From positions 4,744,501 through 4,808,500 of the forward strand of contig NC_069086.1 in NCBI RefSeq assembly GCF_947172395.1: a stretch of DNA of 64,000 bases, read 5' to 3'. The notes under the pieces are model-generated. The model made no database searches. It saw only the letters and a program-made list of their open reading frames with translations, and had not been told where the DNA came from. The stretch is from Bicyclus anynana. Its lineage: Eukaryota > Arthropoda > Insecta > Lepidoptera > Nymphalidae. This document shows positions 46,522 to 57,191 of the stretch, in pieces. Numbering within the stretch: position 1 is the stretch's first letter; the number at the start of each line of letters is the position of its first letter. The translations under genes and the position numbers were made by a program.

Positions 46522-46655
46522 AATATATTAAAGCTAAAGGTCACGAATCACGAAAACTGTTTGCCAGGGAGGTAGTTTATAATTAGTAAACGTCCGGTAA
46601 GAACGGATTTTTCGACAGGGCCGGTTTAAAAGCGGAAGGAGTTGCAGGGTCCGCT
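46522..46655 (+). repeat. Helitron-like, divergent subtype, 3' degenerate, plus
   Basis: cacgaatcacgaaaactgtt, gccagggaggtagtttataa, aagaacggatttttcgacag and a decayed gggtccgctaat end; the counterpart of 25388-25564. Confidence 0.75.
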
Positions 46656-47014
46656 AATATTTCATATTTATTAATTTACTTGTATTGAAAACCACTATAG
46701 CTAAAATTATTTACGCTGTGGCACCAAACGACTCTTTCGTGTAACAAATCAGTTTTATTTACAGAATCTTTATATTCCATAAAATTTAATGTCCAAAGCT
46801 TTTAACTCGGGACCGACGTAGTTCGGTGTCGTTAAGGCATCAAATGCTTCTCCCTTACAGGCACGTTTAATGTGAAAGATTAACTCTGTAAATACAATTA
46901 AGATGAGGATCGTCATAAAATGCGGTTCCCACTGTAAATGTGTTACGAATTACTTGTAATTATGAAGTAGGGTAGTAGTAAAATAAATAATGTTACATAC
47001 TATAGCTGCGTGAT
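46656..47014. other. No gene recognised
   Basis: AT-rich; nothing classified. Confidence 0.45.
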
Positions 47015-47334
47015 CGAATCAGAAATGAGGAGATCCGCAGAAGAACCAAAGTCACCGATATAGCTCAACGAGTTGCGAAGCTGAAGTGGCAATGGGCGGG
47101 GCACATAGTGCGAAGAGCCGATGGACGTTGGGGTCCCAAAGTGCTGGAATGGCGACCCCGCACTAATAAGCGCAGTGTTGGCCGACCCCCCACCAGGTGG
47201 ACTGACGACACCAAGCGAGTCGCAGGGATTCGCTGGATGCAGGTGGCTCAGTATCGTGATGTTTGGAAGTCCCTACAAAAGGCCTATGTCCTGCAGTGGA
47301 CGTCCATCGGCTGATATGATGATGATGATGATGA
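47015..47334 (+). mobile_element. RTE-like LINE 3' end, best preserved, plus
   Basis: An unbroken frame from about 47015 to the stop at 47313 encodes RIRNEEIRRRTKVTDIAQRV, KLKWQWAGHIVRRADGRWGP and GRPPTRWTDD, ending QWTSIG. This is the typical C-terminal tail of RTE-type non-LTR reverse transcriptases, after the polymerase domain. The 3' UTR is only a (atg)n tail. It is 5'-truncated, so it is inactive. The intact frame suggests recent insertion. Confidence 0.92.
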
Positions 47335-47335
47335 C

Positions 47336-47400
47336 TATAGCTTAGCAAGTTCGTTGATGACACTCCCAATGATATGCGGGCGACGGGGGAAAGGACTAAT
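47336..47400. repeat. Fragment of GC-rich MITE (family of 58394-58550)
   Basis: atagcttagcaagttcgttg, atgacactcccaatgatatg and cgggcgacgggggaaa; one terminus, directly between the LINE tail and a SINE. Confidence 0.78.
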
Positions 47401-47409
47401 TATTAGGGA

Positions 47410-47580
47410 ATCATTATCAACCCGTATTCGGCTCACTGCTGAGCTAGAGTCTCCTCTAAGAATGAGAGGGGTTAGGCCAATAATCCACCACGCTGGCCCA
47501 ATGCGGATTGGCAGACTTCACACACGCAGAGAATGTTTTCGCTTTACCATTTGAGACGCGTGATATTTTATTTCTTAAAC
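47410..47580 (-). repeat. SINE family A, 3' half, minus
   Basis: Tail and 3' body in reverse, jumping from cacacgcagagaat to gttttcgctttaccatttga; head missing. Confidence 0.85.
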
Positions 47581-48224
47581 TTACTTTTTCTTTAGTTAGA
47601 GAGAAAGAGTTTCTTTATATTATTTCCAAAATACGATGAAACGGATATATTAATTGGGAGTAATAAGTAAAAACAGTAACTTTATGACCTAGTTCCTTCG
47701 TAATGGTTTTACAATGAAACCGCAACTGCGCTGGTAGTTTTTATGCCATTCATTGCAAATTTTGTATTTTATTGCATAATATGTATTTTATAAAGCTGAA
47801 AAACCTCAGTAGCGTGCACATATTAGATACAAAAACGCACTGCTTACCCTGAATACTTATAACGAAGATCATGCTTTGAAGGGATTTTACATTTCTAACT
47901 CTCAAAAAAACAGTCAAAAAAAGGTTTCATGTCCATTTGTATGTTTTGTACATTGTGTACGTTAATGCCTACCCTAGTGAAAAGCTTTGTGCGCACCACT
48001 GTGCTGTGAAAAGCGTCGGTATCGCAGAGGATTTTTCTTGTCAACCTTTCTTGGTGTTTTTTTCATGCTGTTTGCATTGACCTACGTCTGTGGCTGTCTG
48101 CCATCTACATTAAGTTGATATAGATTGTTATAAAATAATAATAATTACAAGCCTTTATTCGCTTTCTTTAAACAAATTTCGAATTAAACTAAAAAAATAT
48201 AGTTTTAGTTGTCTATAGTTTAGT
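47581..48224. other. No gene recognised
   Basis: AT-rich, unassigned. Confidence 0.45.
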
Positions 48225-48500
48225 TAAATTCACTTTGTTGGTGAGGTTGTCTTGCGACATAGGCCTCCCCCGTTTTTTTACATTCATCTCTGTCTCGAGC
48301 TATGCTCCTCCACCCTTCTGGTAAATCATCCTTCCATCTTTTGATTTGACGTCCTTGATGTCTTTTTCCGTTACGAGGATACCACTCCATAACATCTTTT
48401 GTCCATTTTCTTCTATCTTTCCTTATTATATGACCTGTTCAATTCCATTTCAGTTTTCTAATTGTCTGTAGTACATCGCTCACCTTTGTTATTTTCCTTA
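48225..48500 (-). mobile_element. Non-LTR retrotransposon RT C-terminus, second family, minus
   Basis: Reading the minus strand from about 48400, the frame gives DVMEWYPRNGKRHQGRQIKR then WKDDLPEGWRSIARDRDE and, after a change (C for the usual W), KKTGEAYVARQ. The W-x-PR-x-GKR-x-x-GR ... RW-x-DD ... ARDR-x-W pattern is the same tail domain as the RTE-like family but the sequence is clearly another element. Confidence 0.82.
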
Positions 48501-48826
48501 TTTTTAAAGGAAATAGATTGTTGTAGTTGATGTAATGTAAACATGCTATTAGCTAAGGGCAGATGTCACTCAGTTTACCCTATCGTCAGCGCTACCAAGT
48601 GCAATGACCTCGATAATGAGCAGGTTAAAACAATGCGAGTTCACCCTCGCTGCAGTACAAAGTGAGGGTACTTTTCAAAACACCACTCGTGCTGTATTCT
48701 AACCGATAAATAAGCTTGATACTTGATCGTTTTGTTGATGGAGTGTGTAAAAGTATTGATTGAACACGAAGTGGGTACGCAGTGTTTTGTAGGTGAACGC
48801 CAGTTGAATACAGAATATACAACATA

Positions 48827-48970
48827 CTAGCGGATGCCTTGCGGTTTTACTTTCGTAGTTCCAGTTCCAGTGAAAATACGGGGATTATATATAGTATTTA
48901 ACATTTACAAATAACGTGGCTATCTGGTAGTCAAATAATTTTCGAAATCCGTTCAGTACATCCAGAGATA
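48827..48970 (-). repeat. Helitron-like, 5'-truncated, minus
   Basis: actagcggatgccttgcggt, tagttccagttccagtgaaa, aaataacgtggctatctggt and cagtacatccagagat in reverse. Confidence 0.8.
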
Positions 48971-49099
48971 GAAAAATTAAAAAAAATATATATAACTTGG
49001 TCATCCTAGCGAATTTTGGAAAACTATTCATTTTAGTTTTAGACAATTAAGTGGCGTATCTACAATTTGCGTTTTATCCAATAATTACAGGACATCCTG

Positions 49100-49240
49100 T
49101 ATAATGTAAGTAAATACAAAATTATGCATGTGTGTACTCAGTGGAGAAGCTAAATTCGTATGTTATGTGTCTACAAAATCACCGAAAAAAGTGTTTTCGG
49201 TGATTTTGTAGACACATAACATATTTAATAGTATAAAACC
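49100..49240 (-). repeat. Dispersed repeat R, copy 2, with perfect hairpin
   Basis: Same sequence as 23940-24056 (tgcatgtgtgtactcagtgg, agaagctaaattcg). Its end is replaced by a hairpin: 49159-49188 and 49194-49223 are perfect 30-base reverse complements with a five-base spacer. Confidence 0.85.
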
Positions 49241-50119
49241 GTTGACTGTTATGGTAGGAAAGGCTGACACACATTTAACTTTTATAAAATTACGAAAGTC
49301 TGACCTTCTCAGGCTCTCACATAAAAATCCTTTGTGAGGTAGGTAGTTGCAACCATTACAAACCATCGGTATAAATCGTTATATGGGCCCCTCCATACTA
49401 AAGAACGTTCAATTTTATGTACCCAAAGACGTAACAAGCGCATGCTGCGAGTGGACGTGGATTTAAGAAAATATTTACAGTGTTTTTTTTTTCATTTTAA
49501 TCCCTTAATTATGCCTTCGTGTTAATTTTGGAAGTGTAAAAACATAAGCCACAACATGAACAAAGAGAAATGTGTTACGAGTGATGACGTACTCAATGTG
49601 CGAAACCAATGACTATTCCGCGACGCTTTGAGACCCATCTAACAATCTACGATCGATGTTACAAACAACATTACAGTGCCTATGTATTAAGTAAAAATAC
49701 TTGTAAGACCATTAGGAGTTTTGAAATAAATCACCTCACAAAAAACATTTCGCTCCGTCTCGGCTCCTTTACAACTGTCGTTGATTTAGCGAGCAGAATT
49801 TATAAAAACCACTTTGTGAGTGTTCATCAAAAAGTTTTAAGTCAGTTTGGACTCGCTTTTATATATTTTTGCTCAAACAATTTCAGTTATTTGTTGTTTC
49901 AAATCCCCTAGACTGTTGGATACATTTTCATTTTATCTCAATTAGCCGTGGAGGCTAGCCTTTTGGAATAACATGAATAAATTACTTAATATTGGATGAA
50001 AGGACTCACCAAAAACCCCTTGCATATAGTATAATATAACATAACCCGTTGGGCCAGCGCTAACCCTGTGTGGCTATGAAGCAATGAACCTGTGATTCTA
50101 GTCCTAGTTTAGTTAGTTA
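49241..50119. other. No gene recognised
   Basis: A 100-codon frame at 49609-49911 starts MTIPRRFETHLTIYDRCY; no family recognised and no glypican-like features. Likely chance. Confidence 0.4.
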
Positions 50120-50350
50120 TTCTAGGACAGCGTTTCCCAAACTTTAATCTACTGTGACCCGGTAAATTTCATACCCCTCCTTCGTGCCCGTCGAGCTATC
50201 ATTGTCGCGTTAGTCAAGAAATAAAATCGACCATCTCCTAGTACTTATTTAAAGTCCCAGCATTGCCTCCATAATGCTGCGACCCGGTATTTTCTTGGCG
50301 ATCCGGTGCTGGGTCGCGGGACCCACCTGACGGGAAACGCTGTTCTAGGC
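50120..50350. mobile_element. hAT-type MITE, 215 bp, with 8-bp target duplication
   Basis: The element 50128-50342 starts cagcgtttcccaaact and ends cgggaaacgctg. It is flanked by ttctagga at 50120 and ttctaggc at 50343, an 8-bp duplication with one difference as expected for hAT. The interior includes gtgacccggta / gctgcgacccggta segments. Noncoding. Confidence 0.9.
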
Positions 50351-50403
50351 TATCAACTACTGGGCTCTTCTCCCTTAAAAGATATTCTAAATCCAGAACC
50401 AGA

Positions 50404-50630
50404 GTTGGGAAGCTGGTGTGAGGCTTCGGCCGTGGCTAGCCCTACCGGCAAAGACGAACCGCCAAGCGATTTAGCGTTCCTATACGATGTCGTGTAGACA
50501 CCGAAAGGGGTGTGGATTTTCATCCTCCTCCTAACAAGATAGCCCGCTTCCATCTTAGATAGATCCATCATCACTTACCATCAGAAGAAATTGTAGTCAA
50601 AGGTAACTTGTAAATAATAAAAAAAAAAAC
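50404..50630 (+). mobile_element. SINE family B, 3' body, plus
   Basis: gaggcttcggccgtggctag, ccgccaagcgatttagcgtt, gatagcccgcttccatctta and a poly(A) tail at 50619-50629. A good reference for the family's 3' part. Confidence 0.87.
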
Positions 50631-51264
50631 AGAGTCGGATATTGTCATTGATTGTTAAAACAAATATCACACTAGCCTCCCAGGTAAAATCGCGACTCTT
50701 AGCTCCAAATCTCAAAAGTACTAATGGAGTAGTAGATTTCAACACGATCTACCAATAACTACGCTGTGAATCCATAGCACCATTTATTCATAATAAAAAA
50801 ATATTCTGTACATTAAAAAATATATCATTTAAGAGAGGAGTAACAAGACAGGGGTACGCCCATAAAGTTTACACACTTGACATAACCTTTGCCCGCTCAC
50901 TCCACTTATTATGTTCTCACAATGTAGTATATAGCAATAGTAACTCGCTTATGTACCGCAAGCCCTTTACATAGGCGCTTACGTAAAACTCGAAGGGCGT
51001 CTAGAGGACTACGGCTGAAAGACGAACGTAATTTATTGAATCGCTCAAATAAAGAATGTCAAGGCTTTACTTTTAACGTACAGCGAAAAAGTATACTCTT
51101 TTTAAGGGTGCTCTGACATTGGTACTTAATAGAGAACTTTTCTTTTTAGGGTGGAAAAATCACTTAATAGATAAGTAAGCTAGGGGTAAAATGACATTAG
51201 AAATTAGAAAAGAAAATCAATACAATGTTATTGGTCTCTACCAGTGAAAATTTTATCTAACTAC
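50631..51264. other. No gene recognised
   Basis: AT-rich, unassigned. Confidence 0.45.
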
Positions 51265-51672
51265 AAAGGAGATGGTCCAAAATTGTATGGAGCCCAGGTC
51301 CAGTCATTGTACCCTAGCGGAAATAAAAGAAGATATTTTTTTTCGATTATTTTTGATCATACAAATCTACGAATTTACTTTGATTCTTAAGAAATAATAT
51401 TCATTATCTCAAAAGAATTGCAACATTACTATGTGTAATAATGGCGGATTGATGACGTTTTCATTGCAGTAATCGATTTGACGTTTGCTGTCAATTGTCA
51501 TGTCATAGTTGCTCTATGGGATATAACTCAAAAACTTGGGTTTTTATTTTATTTCTTTCCTTTTATTAAGTTAGATTCCTTGCAATTTAATAAATTTTAT
51601 TAAAATCCTTGTATTTTTTAAATTTTAAGGATACGGGGTACAGGAGTGGGCCTGAAATGGACCATCTCCTTT
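51265..51672. mobile_element. MITE with aaaggagatggtcca termini, about 408 bp
   Basis: aaaggagatggtccaaaat at the left and atggaccatctccttt at the right are inverted, and complementarity continues more loosely (gagcccaggtccagtcattg / gtacaggagtgggcctgaaa). AT-rich noncoding centre. Confidence 0.85.
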
Positions 51673-51837
51673 CAATATATTTTTTTTAAATAAAGCTTTA
51701 TAAGATTTTATGTACCTAATAAACCAACAGTGTTTCAAACCAGAATACTAATACAAATGAACAGTGGGTGTATGGCTATATTTTTAATCCTAATGTTAAT
51801 TCACATCCAGATTAACCGATTATAATAAGTTATAGTA

Positions 51838-52145
51838 ATGGCGACCTATGATGCACTTTGTAATGCTGTGGTTTTTCAATAGAGAGGCCCTGGATTCAAT
51901 CCCATGTCAATTTGAGATACTATATTTTCTAAATTGACTCAGGTCTGGTCTAGTGGCAGACCAGCAGATAGTTACCACCCTACCGGCAAAGACGTACCGC
52001 CTAGTGATTTAGGGCTCCAGCAGAATGCAACGTAGAAACCGTCAGAGGTATCTGTAGAAATGGTAGAGTTAACATTTTGGTGCCTACATATTCCAAGTAA
52101 GCCTGGCATATCTTGAGACTGTGTCATCGCAGTAAAGGGCCAACT
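51838..52145 (+). mobile_element. SINE family B, near full length but old, plus
   Basis: tRNA-like head with ggattcaatccca near 51891, ttctaaattgactcaggtct, accaccctaccggcaaagac, then a diverged 3' body. It shows that the head at 7257-7415 and the bodies elsewhere belong to one family. Confidence 0.8.
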
Positions 52146-52167
52146 TGACTTTGAATACCTTACCTTA

Positions 52168-52336
52168 CTTTATCAGCCGATAGACGTCTACTGCTGGACA
52201 TAGGCCTCTTGCATAGACCTCCAAGCACAACCATCTCGAGCCGCCAGCATTCAGCAGCTCCCTGCAACCCGCTTGATATCCTCGGTCCACCTAGTGGGGG
52301 GTCGGTGCGCTTTCCGGTGCGGGGTCGCCATTGACT
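52168..52336 (-). mobile_element. RTE-like LINE 3' end, minus
   Basis: tatcagccgatagacgtcta, gagccgccagcattcagcag, ctcggtccacctagtggggg and gtgcggggtcgccat in reverse. Short deletion after gggggtcgg. Confidence 0.87.
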
Positions 52337-53221
52337 TTGAATAAAAAATACGTACGTTACACACTCGCAATATGGTTTAAGAAAATCTAAAAATGTTAGT
52401 AAATATAAAACTGTAAAAGTAAATATAAATAACGTGGTAATTTAAAATCTCTATTATTGTGTACAAAATAAAGCTCTCACATAAAAGCCGGATTGTATAC
52501 AAACTCATGTCATTTGCGTGAAGGTACCGCGAGTATACCCTTTCAAAGAGCCGGCTCAGACTTAGACATCAAAGGCTTTCAAGCCCTCGTGTAAACGTTC
52601 TCAAATACCCACTACCTTCACGCACTCTTAATTTGCTTTATGTTGTAGCTAGATAACACAAGGATATTTAATTAAATGGAATAAGCGGGGGCCAGGCATG
52701 CAGTTTGTATATTTTTATATTACGTCGGTGGGCTGAAGTTTACTCCATTAAGTATTCTAGTCTGTGTTTCCCAAAGTGTCAGATAAAATGCCTAATAATT
52801 TATGCCCAAAAAGCGCCGTAACTTTTTTATAACTTTCTTTTGTTTAAGGATGATGATAAGTATTCACAAAATTTTCCTTAATACAATATAGCTTGAAAAA
52901 AGCTTTAGAGAATTCTGTCGAGTAAATGACGAAATAGAATTTCTGAAATCGCCTATAAAGGAAAGAGTCTATTAAGGCTATCCGGCTGGGTAGTAACTTC
53001 AAAGACACACTTGACTTGATATCACAAGATGCATGTAAATTAACCTGTCCATTTTAATATTTTATCTGTTAAAACGAAAGTAGCTTAATCTGTCTGTGGT
53101 GTTATCACTAAAGCGCAAAATCAATTTTGAAGAATTTTGGCAGAGTGGGAAATGGGCAATTTGTCTTTTTATCTGCCTATCGATATAGCTAATACACCGA
53201 AATCTACGCAACGTAAAAATC
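52337..53221. other. No gene recognised
   Basis: AT-rich, unassigned. Confidence 0.45.
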
Positions 53222-53356
53222 TGTCATATATTTTTAAATATGACCAATATTCCCATTCCCCTCCAACTAGTGGGAAAAGACTGTATTAGGAGTGGGTACG
53301 ACAATAGACCAACGGGGCGGGGATCAAACCAGCACTCAGTTAAGCTATTAAGGCAA
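53222..53356 (-). repeat. SINE family C, B-box side deleted, minus
   Basis: Copy of 24111-24298: ttcccattcccctccaacta, taggagtgggtacgacaata, gaccaacggggcggggatca. The B-box side is reduced and a ttgattgattga tract follows at 53362. Confidence 0.78.
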
Positions 53357-53849
53357 AAATATTGATTGATTGATTGATTAGGAGTATCAACCAAACAATT
53401 CCAATGCGCATTTGGTTACATAGTGCAGTAATTATTAGCACAGAATACTTATTACCACATATGTATGATGATGATGATGATGATGATTAGCTGACTCTAG
53501 CGACTGCACCCCAAAATATATTACTGGTTTTAGTTTAGGGGTTTAAAGATACAAAAATATTCATACTGGCCCAAAGCAAGGCAATGAAGGCCCTTGTGCA
53601 ATTAAATTGAATTTTTTTTAATGTTAATGTACAACCCAATGTGGGTGTAATTGTGAAAAGTTTGAGAATACCTGACTTGAAATGTTTAGAATTAATTCAT
53701 ATCTCGGCGCAGGAATGTGTGAAGGCGTTGATCCCTCGGCCGCGTTCCTACCTGATAACACTCAGGACGACCAGGTGTTGTACAATCAAATACCACCGAG
53801 ATGTCTCCCGACTACTATTTACCGGCGATAATACTTATAGAGCAAATAA
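53357..53849. other. Simple repeats, no gene recognised
   Basis: (attg)n at 53360-53378 and (atg)n at 53464-53487. A frame at 53641-53901 (MGVIVKSLRIPDLKC...) runs into the next SINE and is not supported as coding. Confidence 0.5.
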
Positions 53850-54089
53850 GAGCCTTGATAGCCCAGTGGATATACCGCAGCCTTCGATTCAGAGGGCGTA
53901 GGGTTTAAATCAGTCCGGGGCATGCACCTCCAACTTTTCAGTTATGTGCATTTTCAAAAATTAAATATCATGTGTCTCGAACGGTGAAGGAAATCATCGT
54001 GAGGACTCTTGAGAATTTTCTTAATTCTATACGTGTCTGCCAAACGGCATGAGACTCGTGCTCAACAGTGAGCCGAATAATGATGATGA
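53850..54089 (+). mobile_element. SINE family A, deleted 3' body, plus
   Basis: agccttgatagcccagtgga head, degenerate B box (gggtttaaatcagt), body, deletion of the ccagcgtggtgg region, and gagccgaataatgatgatg tail. Confidence 0.87.
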
Positions 54090-54289
54090 GAGTGTGTAAG
54101 GAAGTACTGCCACCATATTTCGGTCTGAAGAGTATGGTTGTCGGTAGAATTACAGGCCTAATTACATTTTCTCTGGTAGTGCTGTGGATCTAAACATCTT
54201 CTATTTTCATTTTACGTCAAATCTCTGGTTCACTTTGCACGGGTATCCAAAGCTGATCTAGTAGGATCTTACCAAATTTGGCTAGGCAG

Positions 54290-54420
54290 GGGAACCAACA
54301 AGAGCGAAGAAGGGGAGTGTTAATCGATTGTCAAGGAATTCCTTAACCCTACATCCATTGGTCACAAGTCCAAGACTCTGCTCGGAGTTTTTCTCTCTGC
54401 CACGCGATGGACCCCACACC
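54290..54420. repeat. Dispersed repeat shared with 13743-13880
   Basis: aaggggagtgttaatcgatt, gtcaaggaattccttaaccc and ctctctgccacgcg parallel the earlier copy. Class unknown. Confidence 0.45.
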
Positions 54421-55163
54421 CGCAAGATGAATCCATGGATTGCTAAGATATTCGTTTCGTCTCTATAGGACTATATATATATATATATTTTCTTACAAAA
54501 TGTTGCAAACTGACGAACTTGTAAAAGCAATTAAGTAGATTTATTATATCACAAACAGTCGTTGCTTTGTTAATTTAAAAATGTAATCACAACGAAATCC
54601 TTTAAAGTTTGAACTAACATTTATTTATTTACGTTGAAACAAAGTAACACACAGTTATGTTATTCATTCAATCGCAGTTGTTTTGTAGTGATTTTGTTCT
54701 TTCATTGTATTCGTACTTATATTTCCTGAAGTACTCATTAGGTTTTGATAAATTAAATAAGTACTCCAATGTATTTGAACTGGAGTATTGTAATTGTTTT
54801 TTATAACTCAGTCCGAGTGGGTGATGGAGAGAACTTATTATTTCAAATAGGTAATTGTACCTAGTTGAAATAATAAAAATAAACTATATAAAATAAATTA
54901 TGGTTAATGAACCATAGTTTATTCTTTTAAATTACAGATTCGCGACTTCATTTTAAAAACGCTGTCATTTTTTGACTATCATTAATCTCCCCCAAAGTAA
55001 AAACTACCTGATATCCGATATTAGATGATTTTTTCGTGGCAAAATCAATTCCTATCGGTAATTCGTGATAAGCCACTAAATCACTGAACGTCTTCTATAG
55101 ATATACTATAATTAATACAGATAGAGGAAAATTTGATATTCGCAGAACCGCTTATAGTTGATG
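54421..55163. other. Intron sequence before exon B
   Basis: (at)n at 54473-54489, and an imperfect hairpin at 54838-54868 (ttatttcaaataggtaattg / ctagttgaaataa). Nothing else. Confidence 0.45.
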
Positions 55164-55234
55164 AGTTCAACGTAGACCAGTCTTTGAAACATGGGGGTAC
55201 CACCCCGTGTTTCAAAGAGTAGTCTACGTTAAAC
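55164..55234. repeat. Foldback hairpin, about 34-base arms, upstream of exon B
   Basis: agttcaacgtagaccagtct ... gaaacatggggg pairs with accccgtgtttcaaagagta ... gtctacgttaaact with few mismatches and a short loop (tac). It ends 77 bases before the exon B acceptor junction. Confidence 0.9.
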
Positions 55235-55311
55235 TATTATGATGAATATGATCGTTAACATTTGTATTAACCATTCAAATACGTTAATAATGAATTATTA
55301 TTTGTCCACAG

Positions 55312-55655
55312 AACACCTAACAACGTTATCTTACCAGCTGCAGAACAAAACGGCGATATTCTTCACTCAGCTATATAAGAGCAACGCGATACGAACGCAC
55401 GCGCCTCTTGCAGCGCTCTACGATGACATAAGAATACTCCTAAAGTCCAGCTCGGACGAAGGCAACGGGGCAGAACTAGGCTCGCCATCCCCTAAGGACC
55501 TGACAATAAGCACCAACAAGTTCTTCCGCGAAGTGTTTCCGGTGGCATATCAGAACGTGTTGAAGTTATATCCGAAGCAGTTCATGCCGGAGTATGAGGC
55601 GTGTTTGAAAGACGCGTACGACGCTGTCCAGCCGTTCGGAGATGTTCCTCAACAG
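55312..55655 (+). CDS. dally: Glypican (Dally-type) internal exon B, core domain
   Basis: The acceptor is ttgtccacag and the donor gtcagttt. The exon enters in phase 1 (two bases complete a Glu with exon A) and leaves in phase 0, with 114 complete codons. Visible family features are an NKT N-glycosylation sequon near residue 11, at the position where vertebrate glypicans carry an N-x-T; the segment FFREVFPVAYQNVL, closest to the GPC3/5 type; the Cys in EYEACLKDAYD; and the strongly conserved PFGDVPQQ at the end. A low-complexity acidic/Ser loop (SSSDEGNGAELGSPSPK) sits mid-exon. An open frame runs back to 55239, but the in-frame sequence before 55312 is intron and has no glypican character. 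It is separated from exon A by a 13.5 kb intron. Confidence 0.93.
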
Positions 55656-56509
55656 GTCAGTTTATTAATTAATGTAATGTTCATGGTACTGTAGTTCAAA
55701 AAAAAAACTGGACACTTATATGATCAATTTGTTGTTCGCCTGTCTGTCTGTCAAGCTCAAGACACTTTACCACGGGAACGCGTCGAGGTAACGAGTTGAA
55801 ATTAAAACCACAGTTAGACTCAGGTCTACGATCCTTTGACGCTGTGAAAATATCAAACTTCAAACAGGAGAGTCGAAATATACGTTTTTTGCAGCATAAA
55901 CACAAAAAACGTTTATTTCACAGCCTTCAAAAAGGAAATTCATAGCAGCTAACTTAGAACCAGAGTACATATATCCGGCATGTATAATATATGCTGTTGC
56001 CTAGAACTACTCTGGAACTATGAAATTCAGTAAGTAGGTACCTAATATCGTCTTAAATTATACTTAGAGGGAACTACTAGTACATAAATATATGTAATAA
56101 CTAACCAAACCAACCAAGCGTGAACCATCTTAGACCTAATTTGTTAATGCTTTATATCAGGCATAATTGTAATCAAGTGTAAGCCTCATCATAATTATCA
56201 TCATCTATACTCCGCGCCACGACAACAAGTCAACAAGTCTACAATAAGTCCCGTAGACGCGGCGCTAATGTCTTATTGGAGCTCATTATCATTTGGTAAT
56301 GGCGGTCTTATTATCGCTGTCGATTTTAATACAGGTTTAGCCGCAGGACTTATTTCGTAGAGCGGAGTCTTTATGCCTCGCCCCCATAATCTCTTAAACG
56401 GCTCATATCTGATTCGATCACGCAAAGAAACTCCGTTTTCTTATGAGGCCTATAGTCAGCGACCAAGTCAAACGTAACCATAAAAAAATCATTTCTTTGT
56501 ATCTTGCAG
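55656..56509 (+). other. Glypican intron B-C (854 bp)
   Basis: Donor gtcagt and acceptor ttgcag, phase 0. No repeat or RNA gene recognised within it; the segment 56190-56400 is somewhat less AT-rich than the rest but shows no protein-like frame. Confidence 0.85.
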
Positions 56510-56721
56510 CTGGGAGTATCCCTATCGCAGTCACTAGAGGCAGCACGAGCGTTGCTTCAAGCTCTGCTGGTGGGAGCCGAAGTCCTGGCCACCAGCGAGG
56601 GAATGCTGGCCGCCTCCAACGAGGAGTGCTCTACCAAGCTGCTGCAACTGGGCGGCTGTTCGCGCTGCAAGGGCTTCAACACGAGCCCTTGCCGGAACTA
56701 CTGCTTGAATGTTGCGAGAGG
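56510..56721 (+). CDS. dally: Glypican (Dally-type) internal exon C, cysteine-rich core
   Basis: The acceptor is atcttgcag and the donor gtaagctc. It enters in phase 0 directly after PFGDVPQQ and ends two bases into a Gly codon (phase 2). The start LGVSLSQSLEAARALLQAL and the following VGAEVL correspond to the helix before the cysteine cluster; the LQAL-x-x-G-x-EV pattern is nearer GPC3/5 than GPC1/2/4/6, supporting a Dally rather than Dlp identity. Then come five cysteines in EEC, GGCSRC, SPC and NYC, ending in CLNVARG, the family signature C-x2-C-x-G ... PC-x2-YCLNV-x-RGC completed in the next exon. The exon is clearly GC-richer than the AT-rich intron around it. The intron before it is 854 bp. 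Confidence 0.95.
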
Positions 56722-56764
56722 GTAAGCTCTATAGTGTTACCATAGAACAATCATATTTTATACT

Positions 56765-56880
56765 ACGAGTATAGATATGTTATGTGCGTACAATATCACC
56801 GCAAAAAGTGATCCGAATTTAACTAATCCGCTGAGCGCACATGCAAAATTTTTGTGTTCAATTCCATTATACATTTATGT
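56765..56880 (+). repeat. Dispersed repeat R, copy 3
   Basis: acgagtatagatatgttatg, aatatcaccgcaaaaagtga and gctgagcgcacatgcaaaat; opposite orientation to the copies at 23940 and 49100. Confidence 0.75.
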
Positions 56881-56884
56881 ATAC

Positions 56885-57191
56885 AGCCGTGATAGCCCGG
56901 TGGATATGACCTCTGTCTTCGATTCGGAGGGCGTAGGTTCAAATCCGGTCTGGGGCATGCAGCTCCAACTTTTCAGTTATGTGCATTTTATGAAATTAAA
57001 TATCACATGTCTCAAACGGTAAAGGAAAAACATCGTGAGGAAACCTGCATACTTGAGAATTTTCTTAATTCTCTATGTGTGTGAAGTCTGCCAATCCTTA
57101 TTTGACCATCGTGGTGGACTGAGGCCTAATCCCTCTCATTAAGAAAGGAGACTCGTGCTCAGCAGTGAGCCGAATATGGGTTGATAATGAT
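56885..57191 (+). mobile_element. SINE family A, full length, plus
   Basis: agccgtgatagcccggtgga, B box ggttcaaatccggt, full body and gaatatgggttgataatgat tail. Inserted at the end of repeat R within the glypican intron. Confidence 0.92.

Larger units (their letters stand above)
41794..55311 (+). other. Glypican intron A-B (13.5 kb)
   Basis: Bounded by a gtacgt donor and a ccacag acceptor with matching phase 1. It contains MITEs, RTE-like LINE tails, SINEs, Helitron fragments and simple repeats listed separately. No exon with glypican character was seen inside it. Confidence 0.8.

Noticed and set aside
49609..49911. 100-codon frame within the glypican intron considered as an extra exon
   Set aside because: No glypican features, no acceptor/donor in compatible phase found, and exons A and B already join correctly in phase.
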